DNA of 64,000 nucleotides from Burkholderiales bacterium (GTDB lineage Bacteria; Pseudomonadota; Gammaproteobacteria; Burkholderiales; Burkholderiaceae_C): positions 62,001 to 126,000 of the forward strand of contig JAGWTU010000002.1 in assembly GCA_028868825.1 (NCBI GenBank), written 5' to 3'. Shown one piece after another: positions 52,651-60,093 of this stretch (within the stretch, counting starts at the first letter, position 1; every line of letters starts with the position of its first letter). The notes under the pieces are model-generated. The model had not been told where the DNA came from. It made no database searches and worked only from the letters and a program-made list of their open reading frames with translations. The position numbers were made by a program, and so were the translations under genes.

Positions 52651-53232
52651 ATGGCCCGCATCCTCCTCGTCGAAGACGATGCCCTCGTGCGGCATGGCAT
52701 CTCGCGCATGCTGGTCGCGGCCGGTCACGAGCTGCGCGTCGCGTCGCGCGGCGCCGCCGGCGTCGACGAGGCGGCCTTGTTCGATCCGCAACTCGTGGTG
52801 CTCGATGTCGGCCTGCCCGACTTCGACGGCATCGAATGCGCGCGGCGGCTGCGCGCGGCGCGCTATGCGGGCCCGATCGTCTTCCTGACCGCCGACGGCA
52901 GCCCCGACACCGTGCGCGCCGCCATCGGCCTGGGCGCGCATTCGTACATGGTCAAGCCGATCACCGGCACGCAGTTGCTGCCCGTCGTGCTGACCGCGCT
53001 GGCGGCCGCCGACGCGGCGCACGAGCGCGAGCGGCGGATGCAGACCGCGCTCGACGACAGCCGTCGCATCAGCGCCGCCGTCGGCGTCCTCGCCGAACGC
53101 CATGGGACCTCGACCACCGCGGCCTTCGAGCTGCTGCGCGGTCGGGCCCGCGGACGCTCGCAGAAGGTCAGCGCCGCCGCCGAGGAAGTGCTGTCGCGGG
53201 TCGAGCAGGCGCCCGGCGAAACGCCGGGATAG
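52651..53232 (+). CDS. Response regulator with ANTAR RNA-binding domain
   Basis: This 193-residue protein has an N-terminal receiver domain with phospho-acceptor Asp52 in VVLDVGLPDFDG, the acidic pair EDD at 8-10, and Lys102 in YMVKPI. The C-terminal ANTAR domain reads DSRRISAAVGVLAERHGTST, AAFELLRGRARGRSQKVSAA. ANTAR regulators relieve transcription termination by binding paired hexaloop RNA hairpins. It is the cognate partner of the preceding HisKA_2 kinase. Its RNA target was not found within the window. Confidence 0.92.
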   Translation: MARILLVEDDALVRHGISRMLVAAGHELRVASRGAAGVDEAALFDPQLVVLDVGLPDFDGIECARRLRAARYAGPIVFLTADGSPDTVRAAIGLGAHSYMVKPITGTQLLPVVLTALAAADAAHERERRMQTALDDSRRISAAVGVLAERHGTSTTAAFELLRGRARGRSQKVSAAAEEVLSRVEQAPGETPG

Positions 53233-53328
53233 AGGGAAGCCACCTCGGGGCCGCCGGCGCCTGCGCGGGCTGAGAGCCCCGTGGGCGGCGGCCGGCGACC
53301 GGCGGCAAGCAAGGGCCCCGCGGCCTCG

Positions 53329-54285
53329 TTACTGCGTCTTCGTCAGGTAGTTGACGTAGCACAGGCTGTAGATGTCCAGATTGCGCTGCACGAGGTAGTT
53401 GCGCGACGCCACGGACAGTCCCGGCAACGTCATGTTGTAGTAGGCCCCGTTGGGCGCCACCGACAGCGACTGGCCGAAGGTCCACGCGCATTTGTCGCCG
53501 TTCTCGGCGCCGTTCGAATCGGCCCAGCCGGTGCGCGGATTCGGGTCGGTCATCGTCTCTTCGAGCTCGTGCGCCACGACCGAGATCATGCCGTCGACGC
53601 CGGCGTTGCCGTTGGGCCCGACGGATTGCGCGGCGCAGCCCGAGAGGCAGCGGTTGGCATTGCCGACGAAGGAGTACTTGATGTTGACGCCCTGGATCGT
53701 GCCGCTGGTGTGCCAGCCGCAGTACTTGGTGCAGAAGCCCGAGGTCTCGGAGACGTCGGACGAGGTCAGCACGAAGTAGACGGCGTTCGGGTCCTTGATG
53801 CCCGACCTGGTGATGTAGGTCGAGACGATGGTCGCGATGTCGCTGTCGCGCAGCTTGCTGCCGCGCGAATAGGCGTCGCTGCCCTGGAACGTCGTGCCCA
53901 GCGACCCGGTGACGGCCGTGCCGCCGCTGCCCGTGTACAGCGAGTTGATCGCCAGATAGGGCGAACCGCTGACGCCGTGGATGAAGTCGCCGACGATGGA
54001 CTGCCCGGCCGGCGTGTCGCTGCCGTTGGCCTGGTTCCAGTTGCCGTACCAGATCAAGTGCACGTTCGGCGTCGTCAGCACCGGTCCGCCGTTCCACTTG
54101 ATGACCGGGGTCATCGACCCCGTCGATCCGGCCGTCGGCGCCTCGCTGGTCATGTGACCCGGATTGATGCGGTGCGGAATCGGCGGGCCGGCGGTCTCCG
54201 GCGCTGCGGCGCGGGCCTGCAGGCCCGCCAGGCCCAGGATCGCGATGCCGAGATGACCGAGGAACGATGGAAAGCGTTGCTTCAT
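53329..54285 (-). CDS. Secreted EXORDIUM/PHI-1-like protein with HExxE motif
   Basis: This 318-residue exported protein has a signal peptide (MKQRFPSFLGHLGIAILGLA, cleavage near ARA-AAP). The domain resembles the phosphate-induced protein 1 (EXORDIUM) family first known from plants: WNGGPVLTTPNVHLIWYGNW, then a region ending in SVVAHELEETMTDPNPRTGW and CAWTFGQ. His239, Glu240 and Glu243 form an HExxE motif that could bind metal. Six Cys may form disulfides. Biochemical activity is not established for the family. It stands alone, preceded by an AT-richer promoter region. Fungal and bacterial members are known, so recent transfer from plants need not be invoked. Confidence 0.75.
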   Translation of the reverse strand: MKQRFPSFLGHLGIAILGLAGLQARAAAPETAGPPIPHRINPGHMTSEAPTAGSTGSMTPVIKWNGGPVLTTPNVHLIWYGNWNQANGSDTPAGQSIVGDFIHGVSGSPYLAINSLYTGSGGTAVTGSLGTTFQGSDAYSRGSKLRDSDIATIVSTYITRSGIKDPNAVYFVLTSSDVSETSGFCTKYCGWHTSGTIQGVNIKYSFVGNANRCLSGCAAQSVGPNGNAGVDGMISVVAHELEETMTDPNPRTGWADSNGAENGDKCAWTFGQSLSVAPNGAYYNMTLPGLSVASRNYLVQRNLDIYSLCYVNYLTKTQ

Positions 54286-54306
54286 GATCGAGCTACCGTT
54301 CTAACG

Positions 54307-54376
54307 TATTGAATGAACCAACCAAGATCGGATGACGGTCTTGATTGAGCGAGTTGGCAACGATACCCATTCAATA
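54307..54376. repeat. Widely spaced 9-base inverted repeat in an AT-rich region
   Basis: TATTGAATG (54307-54315) and CATTCAATA (54368-54376) are perfectly complementary 9-base arms, 52 bases apart, upstream of the EXORDIUM-like gene. The surrounding 54290-54440 is AT-richer than the rest of the window. It may be a paired operator, a promoter region, or the trace of an inserted element. The whole stretch 54286-54546 holds no gene I can support. Confidence 0.35.
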
Positions 54377-54546
54377 GACGCGTATATCAAGGGTAATCAT
54401 GTAGCGTCATGCGATATCACCGGAAGTCCATTCCAGTGTCATAACCATCGAGTTCCCGGCCGTCGGCGGTCGCCGGCCGGACGGCATCGGTCCGCCGGGA
54501 TGGGCAGGCACAATCCGGCGCCGATCCCGCTCCGCCCTCGTCAGCC

Positions 54547-54942
54547 ATGCCCAGCATCACCATCGAAGTCCGCAGGCGTTACGACCACGCGACCGAGGTC
54601 GCGCTGATGGAGGCCGTGCAGGCGGTGCTCGTCGAAGCGTTCCGGATCTCGCCCGTGCATCGCAACGTGGCGCTGGTCGTCCACGAGCCGCACCGCTTCA
54701 TCGGCCGCACGGATTGCCCGGCGCCCGAATACCTGACGAACATCAGCATCTTCCTGCTGCCCGGCCGCTCGACGGCCGCCAAGCGCCGGCTCTACGACGG
54801 CCTGGCCGAGCGGCTGGAGGCCTTCGGCATCCCGCGGCAATGCCTGCTCGTGAAGATCCACGAACTGCCGGCCGAGAACTTCGGCGTGCGCGGCGGGCAG
54901 GCGCTGTGCGATGTCGAGCTGGGGTATCCGGTCGACGTCTGA
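54547..54942 (+). CDS. Tautomerase family protein
   Basis: This 131-residue protein belongs to the tautomerase/MIF superfamily, long form. After Met removal, Pro2 (MPSITIEVRRRYDHATEVAL) would be the catalytic base. HRNVALVVHEPHRFIGRTDC and ISIFLLPGRSTAAKRRLYDG give the two beta-alpha-beta halves. Such enzymes isomerise keto-enol groups in aromatic catabolism or dehalogenation. The length is double that of 4-oxalocrotonate tautomerase. It converges on the pyruvate carboxylase gene with a 9-base gap. Confidence 0.85.
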   Translation: MPSITIEVRRRYDHATEVALMEAVQAVLVEAFRISPVHRNVALVVHEPHRFIGRTDCPAPEYLTNISIFLLPGRSTAAKRRLYDGLAERLEAFGIPRQCLLVKIHELPAENFGVRGGQALCDVELGYPVDV

Positions 54943-54951
54943 GGGCGCCTT

Positions 54952-57900
54952 TCAGGCGGACGCGCGCAGCACGATCAGCAGGTCCTTGGCGCTGACGCGG
55001 TCGCCGGGGCCGACGAGCACTTTCTCGATCTCGCAGTCGCGCTCGGCCGCGATGTGGGTCTCCATCTTCATCGCCTCGAGCGCGACCAGCGGGCTGCCCG
55101 CGCGCACCTTCTGCCCCGCCTTCACCGGCACCGAGACGATGCCGCCGGGCATCGGCGCGGCGACGTGCAGCGGGTTGCCGGGCTCGGCGACGGGGCGCTT
55201 GGCGGCCGACTTGGCGCCTGCCGCGGCGTCGCGGGCCTCGTCGACATGGACGGTGCGGCTCTGGCCGTTGAGTTCGAACTGCAGCCGGTGGCTGCCGCTC
55301 TCGGCATCGCGCTGCAGCGCCTGCAGCGTGACGAGCAGCGTCTTGCCGGGGTCGATCTCGATCGAGAGCTCGTCGCCGAGGTGCAGGCCGTAGAAGAAGG
55401 CCGGCGTCGGCAGCACCGAGGTGTCGCCGTAATGGCGGCGATGCTCGAAATACTGCTGCGTCACCTTCGGGTACATCAGGTACGAGGCGAGCTGGCGGTC
55501 GTCGAGCTTGACGCCGCAATCATGTTCGCCCTGCGCGCGCGCGGCCTCGAGGTCGACCGGCGCGATCTGCGCTCCCGGCCGGTAAGGCGCCGGCGGCTCG
55601 GCCTTCAGGATCTTGCGGCCGAGTTCGAGCGGGAAACCGTCGGGCGGGAAGCCGAGCTCGCCCTTGAACAGCGAGACCACCGATTCGGGGAACGCCATCT
55701 CGCGCGCCGGGTCGGCGACCTCGGCCGGCGTGAGGTCGTTGGCGACCATCATCAGCGCCATGTCGCCGACGACCTTCGACGTCGGCGTGACCTTGACGAT
55801 GTCGCCGAAGAGCTGGTTCACGTCGGCATAGGCGCGAGATACCTCGGTCCAGCGATGTTCGAGGCCCAGCGAGCGCGCCTGTTCGCGCAGGTTCGTGTAC
55901 TGGCCGCCCGGCATCTCGTGGCGGTAGACATCGGCGGTGCCCGAGCGGATCTCGCTCTCGAAAGGCGCGTAGTAGCGCCGCACGCCTTCCCAGTACATGC
56001 TGGCGCCGTGCAGCGCGTCGAGGTCGACGCCGGGGTCGCGTTCGCTGCCGGCCAGCGCCGCGGCGATGCTCGAGAGGTTCGGCTGCGAGGTCAGCCCGCT
56101 CATCGCGTCGAGCGCGCCGTCGACGGCGTCGCAGCCGGCGTCCACGGCGGCCAGCACCGACGCGGCCGCGATGCCGCTCGTGTCGTGGGTGTGGAAATGC
56201 ACCGGCAGCCCGGTCTCGGCCTTCAGCGCGCGCACGAGTTCGGCGATGGCGCGCGGCCGGCCGACGCCGGCCATGTCCTTGATCGCCAGCACATGCACGC
56301 CGGCAGCCTTGAGTTCGCGCGCGATGCCGAGGTAATAGCCGAGCGCGTATTTCGGCCGCGTCCTGTCGTGCAGGTCGGCCGTGTAGCAGATCGTGCCCTC
56401 GCACAGCGCGCCGCTGGCGAGCACGGCGTCGATCGCGACGCGCATGTTCTCGACCCAGTTCAGCGAATCGAAGACGCGGAACAGGTCGACGCCGCCGGCT
56501 GCCGCCTGCTCGACGAAGAAGCGCACGACGTTGTCGGCGTAGCTCGTGTAGCCGACGCCGTTGGCGCCGCGCAGCAGCATCTGGAAGATGACGTTCGGGA
56601 TCTGCGCGCGCAGCAGCGCCAGGCGCTGCCACGGGTCCTCCTTGAGGAAGCGCAGCGCGACGTCGAAGGTCGCGCCGCCCCAGCATTCGAGCGAGAACAG
56701 CTGCGACAGCGAGCGCGCGTAGTACGGCGCGATCGGCAGCATGTCGGCCGTGCGCATGCGCGTGGCCAGCAGCGACTGGTGCGCGTCGCGCAGCGTCGTG
56801 TCGGTGAGCAGCACCGGCTTGCTCTCGAGCATCCATTGCGCGAAGCGCGCCGGGCCGAGTTCGCGCAGGCGGTCGCGGCTGCCGGGCGGGATCGGCGCCT
56901 GCGCATCGACCTTCGGCAGCACCGGGCGCGGCAGCGGCAGCTCGGGCTGCCTGCGGCCCTTCATCTCGGGATGGCCGTTGACGGCGACCTCGCCGAGGTG
57001 GCGGAGCAGCCTCGTCGCGCGGTCGCGCCGGCGCGTGAAGGCCATCAGCTCGGGCGTGGTGTCGATGAAGCGCGTCGTCAGCTCGCCGGTGACGAAGGCC
57101 GGGTGGTTGATCAGGTTCTCGAGGAACAGCAGGTTCGACGCCACGCCGCGGACGCGGAACTCGCGCAGCGAGCGGTCCATGCGCGCGATCGTCTCGGCCG
57201 CGCTCGGCGCCCAGGTCGTGATCTTCACGAGCAGCGAGTCGTAGTAAGGCGTGATCACCGCGCCGCCGTAGGCCGTGCCGGCATCGAGCCGCACGCCGAA
57301 ACCGGCCGGGCTGCGGTAGGCCGTGAGGCGGCCGTAATCGGGCAGGAAGCCGTTGCTCGGGTCCTCGGTCGTGATGCGGCATTGCAGCGCATGGCCGTTC
57401 AGCGCGATGCGCTCCTGCGGGGGCACGCCGGCGGCGCGGCGGCCGCCTTCGTCCTCGAGCAGGCCGATATGGCCACCCTCGCTGATGCGGATCTGCGCCT
57501 TCACGATGTCGACGCCGGTGACCATCTCGGTCACCGTGTGCTCGACCTGGATGCGCGGGTTGACCTCGATGAAATAGAAGGCGCCGCTGTCGACGTCCAT
57601 CAGGAACTCGACGGTGCCGGCATGCGTGTAGTGCACCGCGCGCATCAGCCGCAGCGCGCTGTCGCACAGCGCGGAGCGCGTCGCGTCGTCGAGGTAGGGC
57701 GCCGGCGCGCGCTCGACGACCTTCTGGTTGCGCCGCTGCACCGTGCAGTCGCGCTCCCACAGGTGGACGACGTGGCCATGCTGGTCGCCGAGGATCTGGA
57801 CCTCGACATGGCGTGCACGCCGCACGAGCTTCTCGAAATACACCTCGTCGTTGCCGAAGGCGGCGAGCGCCTCGCGCCGCGCCGCGGCGAGCGCGGCCTC

Positions 57901-58446
57901 GACCTCGCCCTCGTTCTCGATCACGCGCATGCCGCGGCCGCCGCCGCCCCAGCTCGCCTTGAGCATCAGCGGGTAGCCGACACCGGCGGCCATCGCCAGG
58001 CAGCTCGCGAGGTCGGCCGGCAGCGGCGGCGTCGCCGGCATCACCGGCACGCCGGCGGCGACCGCCGCGTGCCGCGCCGCGACCTTGTTGCCCAACGTGC
58101 GCATGACCTCGGGCGTGGGGCCGATCCAATGCATGCCGGCGGCGATCACGGCCTCGGCGAAATCGGGGTTCTCGGAGAGGAAGCCGTAGCCGGGGTGGAT
58201 CGCGTCGACCTGGGCGGCGCGCGCGATGCGCAGGATGTCGGCTATGTCCAAGTACGCGGCCAGGGGCTTGCGGCCCTCGCCGACGAGGTAGGCCTCGTCG
58301 GCCTTGAAGCGGTGCAGCGCCAGCCGGTCCTCGCGCGAATGGATCGCGACGGTGCGGATGTGCATCTCGGACGCCGCGCGCATGACGCGGATGGCGATTT
58401 CGCTGCGGTTGGCGATGAGCAGCGATTTGATCTTCGTGGACTTCAT
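54952..58446 (-). CDS. pyc: Pyruvate carboxylase
   Basis: This 1164-residue biotin enzyme makes oxaloacetate from pyruvate, bicarbonate and ATP. Domains run in order. The biotin carboxylase starts LLIANRSEIAIRVMRAASEM and has WGGGGRGMRVIENEG and FFIEVNPRIQVEHTVTEM-like motifs. The carboxyltransferase has LLTDTTLRDAHQSLLATRMR and HFHTHDTSGIAAASVL. A C-terminal biotinyl domain has VALEAMKMETHIAAERDCEI with the biotinylated Lys. The length is standard for single-chain enzymes. It depends on biotin from the bio operon also in this window. The start ATG at 58446 has only a weak ribosome-binding site. Confidence 0.95.
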   Translation of the reverse strand: MKSTKIKSLLIANRSEIAIRVMRAASEMHIRTVAIHSREDRLALHRFKADEAYLVGEGRKPLAAYLDIADILRIARAAQVDAIHPGYGFLSENPDFAEAVIAAGMHWIGPTPEVMRTLGNKVAARHAAVAAGVPVMPATPPLPADLASCLAMAAGVGYPLMLKASWGGGGRGMRVIENEGEVEAALAAARREALAAFGNDEVYFEKLVRRARHVEVQILGDQHGHVVHLWERDCTVQRRNQKVVERAPAPYLDDATRSALCDSALRLMRAVHYTHAGTVEFLMDVDSGAFYFIEVNPRIQVEHTVTEMVTGVDIVKAQIRISEGGHIGLLEDEGGRRAAGVPPQERIALNGHALQCRITTEDPSNGFLPDYGRLTAYRSPAGFGVRLDAGTAYGGAVITPYYDSLLVKITTWAPSAAETIARMDRSLREFRVRGVASNLLFLENLINHPAFVTGELTTRFIDTTPELMAFTRRRDRATRLLRHLGEVAVNGHPEMKGRRQPELPLPRPVLPKVDAQAPIPPGSRDRLRELGPARFAQWMLESKPVLLTDTTLRDAHQSLLATRMRTADMLPIAPYYARSLSQLFSLECWGGATFDVALRFLKEDPWQRLALLRAQIPNVIFQMLLRGANGVGYTSYADNVVRFFVEQAAAGGVDLFRVFDSLNWVENMRVAIDAVLASGALCEGTICYTADLHDRTRPKYALGYYLGIARELKAAGVHVLAIKDMAGVGRPRAIAELVRALKAETGLPVHFHTHDTSGIAAASVLAAVDAGCDAVDGALDAMSGLTSQPNLSSIAAALAGSERDPGVDLDALHGASMYWEGVRRYYAPFESEIRSGTADVYRHEMPGGQYTNLREQARSLGLEHRWTEVSRAYADVNQLFGDIVKVTPTSKVVGDMALMMVANDLTPAEVADPAREMAFPESVVSLFKGELGFPPDGFPLELGRKILKAEPPAPYRPGAQIAPVDLEAARAQGEHDCGVKLDDRQLASYLMYPKVTQQYFEHRRHYGDTSVLPTPAFFYGLHLGDELSIEIDPGKTLLVTLQALQRDAESGSHRLQFELNGQSRTVHVDEARDAAAGAKSAAKRPVAEPGNPLHVAAPMPGGIVSVPVKAGQKVRAGSPLVALEAMKMETHIAAERDCEIEKVLVGPGDRVSAKDLLIVLRASA

Positions 58447-58590
58447 GACGGCTTCGGGATTCAGGTTCTCGTTCGATGAGGTTCCGCCGCAAGGCCTGTG
58501 CCAGCGCATGCGCCGGACCCTGCCGGACCGGGATCGATCGTCTCACGGCGGTGCAGGCCGCCCAAATCGGGGCAGCACCCGAGCGCCGGA

Positions 58591-59868
58591 CTAAGCCATC
58601 AGCACCTGCAGACTGTGCTCGACCGCCGCGGTCAGGCGCTCGAGCGTGCGCAGCTGCTGTTCACCGGCGCCGGCCAGCGCCGCGGCATCGCCGGCCCGCT
58701 GCGCGCGCAGCAGCGCGAGCCAGCCTTCGCGCGCCTCGGCCTGCGCGGCGCGGATCTCGGGCGACGTCAGCGGCGCGGCCTCGATCGCCTGCTGCACGCG
58801 CTCGTAATCGGCGAGCGCGAGCTGCAGCTGCTCGGCGCGATCGGCACGCGGCGCCAGCCGGTCGAGCAGCGCCTGCTTGACCAGGCGCTGCGTGCGCATG
58901 CGCTGGCTGCCGCAGAGGTTGACGATGGCCAGCGCGCGCGCAGCGCCGCCGGCTTCGAGCGCGGCGGTGAGGCGGTCGGCGGCCTGCAGCAGACCCTCGG
59001 CGCGCGTATCGATCGCCTCCAGCGTCGTGAGGTCGAGCCGCAGCGCCAGCGCCAAGCGCAACGACTCCCAGGCCACGGTGACATCGCGCAGCGCCGCCGC
59101 GGCATCGGCATCGAGCCCGCTGCCGCCATGGCCGCCGGAACAGCCGAGATGGTCGAGGTTGTCGAGCAGCCGTTGCACGGCCTCCTGCTGGCGCCGACGC
59201 GCGCCGGCGGCGTCGATGCGCGCCAGCCGCTGCGCCGCCTGCGCGACGAGGCGCTGCGAGAGCATGCGCAGCTGCCCGGCGCGGTTCACCGCGTCGGCGC
59301 GGCGCGCGGCGTCGACGACCGAGCGCGCGACATCGGCCAAGCGCAGATTGGCATCCATCGCGGCGCCGCGCAGCAGCCTGTAGGCGCCGTCCTCGTCGAG
59401 GCTGCGCGCGGCCATCAGCAGGCCCTTGGCGCGGTCGATCCAGATGCGGTCGTCGATCTGCGCGCGCAGCGCCGCGATCTCTCCGCGCAGCGCGGACTCG
59501 CGCCGATGGCGCGCCGCGGCAGCGGCGAGCAGCGCCGGCAGCACGGCGGCGGAGGGCAGCTCGAGCCAGCAATCGGCCCCGGCGCGGCCGAGCGCGGCGG
59601 CCTGCGCGGCGTCGATGCCGGGCGCGATCACCGACAGCGCGTGCGTGGGGACGAGCGCGAGCAGCGGCGCGATGTCGCCGCCGCGCGGCAGCTGGCAGAC
59701 GAACTGATGCGGTGCACCGGACGCCGCATCGCGCACCAGGCTGATGCAATCGACGACCGCGACGACCTCGGCGCCGGCGTTCTCGAGCCGCTCGCCCAGC
59801 GCTTGCGCAGCGGCCGGCGTGTCGGCGCAGGCGACGACGCGCAGAGGGCCATCACGGTCCTTGTCCAT
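58591..59868 (-). CDS. NasR/NasT-like ANTAR regulator with PilJ/NarX-type P-box domain
   Basis: This 425-residue cytosolic regulator has three parts. Residues 1-125 are receiver-like but lack a clear phospho-acceptor Asp (FVCQLPRGGD). Residues 127-187 form an ANTAR domain (RIWIDRAKGLLMAARSLDED, GAYRLLRGAAMDANL). Residues 190-425 are helical, PilJ-like, with two P-box motifs: AVNRAGQLRMLSQRL (193-207) and IVNLCGSQRMRTQRL (315-329). NarX and NarQ bind nitrate with a similar P-box. It should be a one-component, nitrate-responsive antiterminator, functionally like Klebsiella NasR but with ANTAR placed N-terminally. It is divergent from narK, whose leader carries the matching RNA target. Confidence 0.85.
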   Translation of the reverse strand: MDKDRDGPLRVVACADTPAAAQALGERLENAGAEVVAVVDCISLVRDAASGAPHQFVCQLPRGGDIAPLLALVPTHALSVIAPGIDAAQAAALGRAGADCWLELPSAAVLPALLAAAAARHRRESALRGEIAALRAQIDDRIWIDRAKGLLMAARSLDEDGAYRLLRGAAMDANLRLADVARSVVDAARRADAVNRAGQLRMLSQRLVAQAAQRLARIDAAGARRRQQEAVQRLLDNLDHLGCSGGHGGSGLDADAAAALRDVTVAWESLRLALALRLDLTTLEAIDTRAEGLLQAADRLTAALEAGGAARALAIVNLCGSQRMRTQRLVKQALLDRLAPRADRAEQLQLALADYERVQQAIEAAPLTSPEIRAAQAEAREGWLALLRAQRAGDAAALAGAGEQQLRTLERLTAAVEHSLQVLMA

Positions 59869-59916
59869 GCCCGCGAGCTTAGCCGCGTGGCGTCGCCGGC
59901 GCCGGCGACGCGACGC

Positions 59917-59932
59917 GGGCACGCCGCTTGCA
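59917..59932 (+). promoter_or_regulatory. Sigma-54 (RpoN) promoter for the narK/nitrate locus
   Basis: GGGCACGCCGCTTGCA matches the -24/-12 consensus TGGCAC-N5-TTGCA except the first base. GG at 59918-59919 and GC at 59930-59931 are exactly ten bases apart. Transcription would start near 59943, right at the first ANTAR hairpin. This suggests NtrC-controlled expression under nitrogen limitation. The call is by eye. Confidence 0.75.
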
Positions 59933-59943
59933 ACGCGAAGCCT

Positions 59944-59988
59944 GCGGTGTAACGACGCACCGCCGCAGTGAAGCGCCACCGCTGGCGC
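59944..59988 (+). ncRNA. ANTAR target RNA (paired hexaloop hairpins) in narK leader
   Basis: Two hairpins stand in tandem. P1 pairs GCGGTGT (59944-59950) with GCACCGC (59957-59963) around hexaloop AACGAC. P2 pairs GCGCC (59973-59977) with GGCGC (59984-59988) around hexaloop ACCGCT. Both loops have A at position 1 and G at position 4, the conserved bases of ANTAR targets, and are joined by 9 bases. A terminator hairpin follows at 60004. Binding of the divergent ANTAR/P-box protein would stabilise P1-P2 and allow read-through into narK. Confidence 0.8.
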
Positions 59989-60003
59989 CCGTCCCACTGA
60001 AAA

Positions 60004-60022
60004 CAAGCGCCGCGCGCGCTTG
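60004..60022 (+). terminator. Leader attenuator hairpin before narK
   Basis: CAAGCGC (60004-60010) and GCGCTTG (60016-60022) form a 7-bp stem with loop CGCGC, followed by GTTGCCATTT. It lies 16 bases after the second ANTAR hairpin and 72 bases before the narK start, the position of the attenuator in ANTAR-controlled leaders. Confidence 0.65.
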
Positions 60023-60093
60023 GTTGCCATTTCGCCAACCCCCGTGATCGCCGCGGCGCAGCCGTGGCCGTCCATCCACCTCAGGGATCCGCC

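Noticed and set aside
54332..54607. 91-codon plus-strand ORF in the AT-rich region
   Set aside because: Overlaps the tautomerase start in another frame, switches to Arg/Pro-rich noise halfway, and has no ribosome-binding site.
55054..58479. Plus-strand open frame of over 1100 codons opposite pyruvate carboxylase
   Set aside because: Antisense shadow of a gene with clear catalytic motifs on the minus strand.
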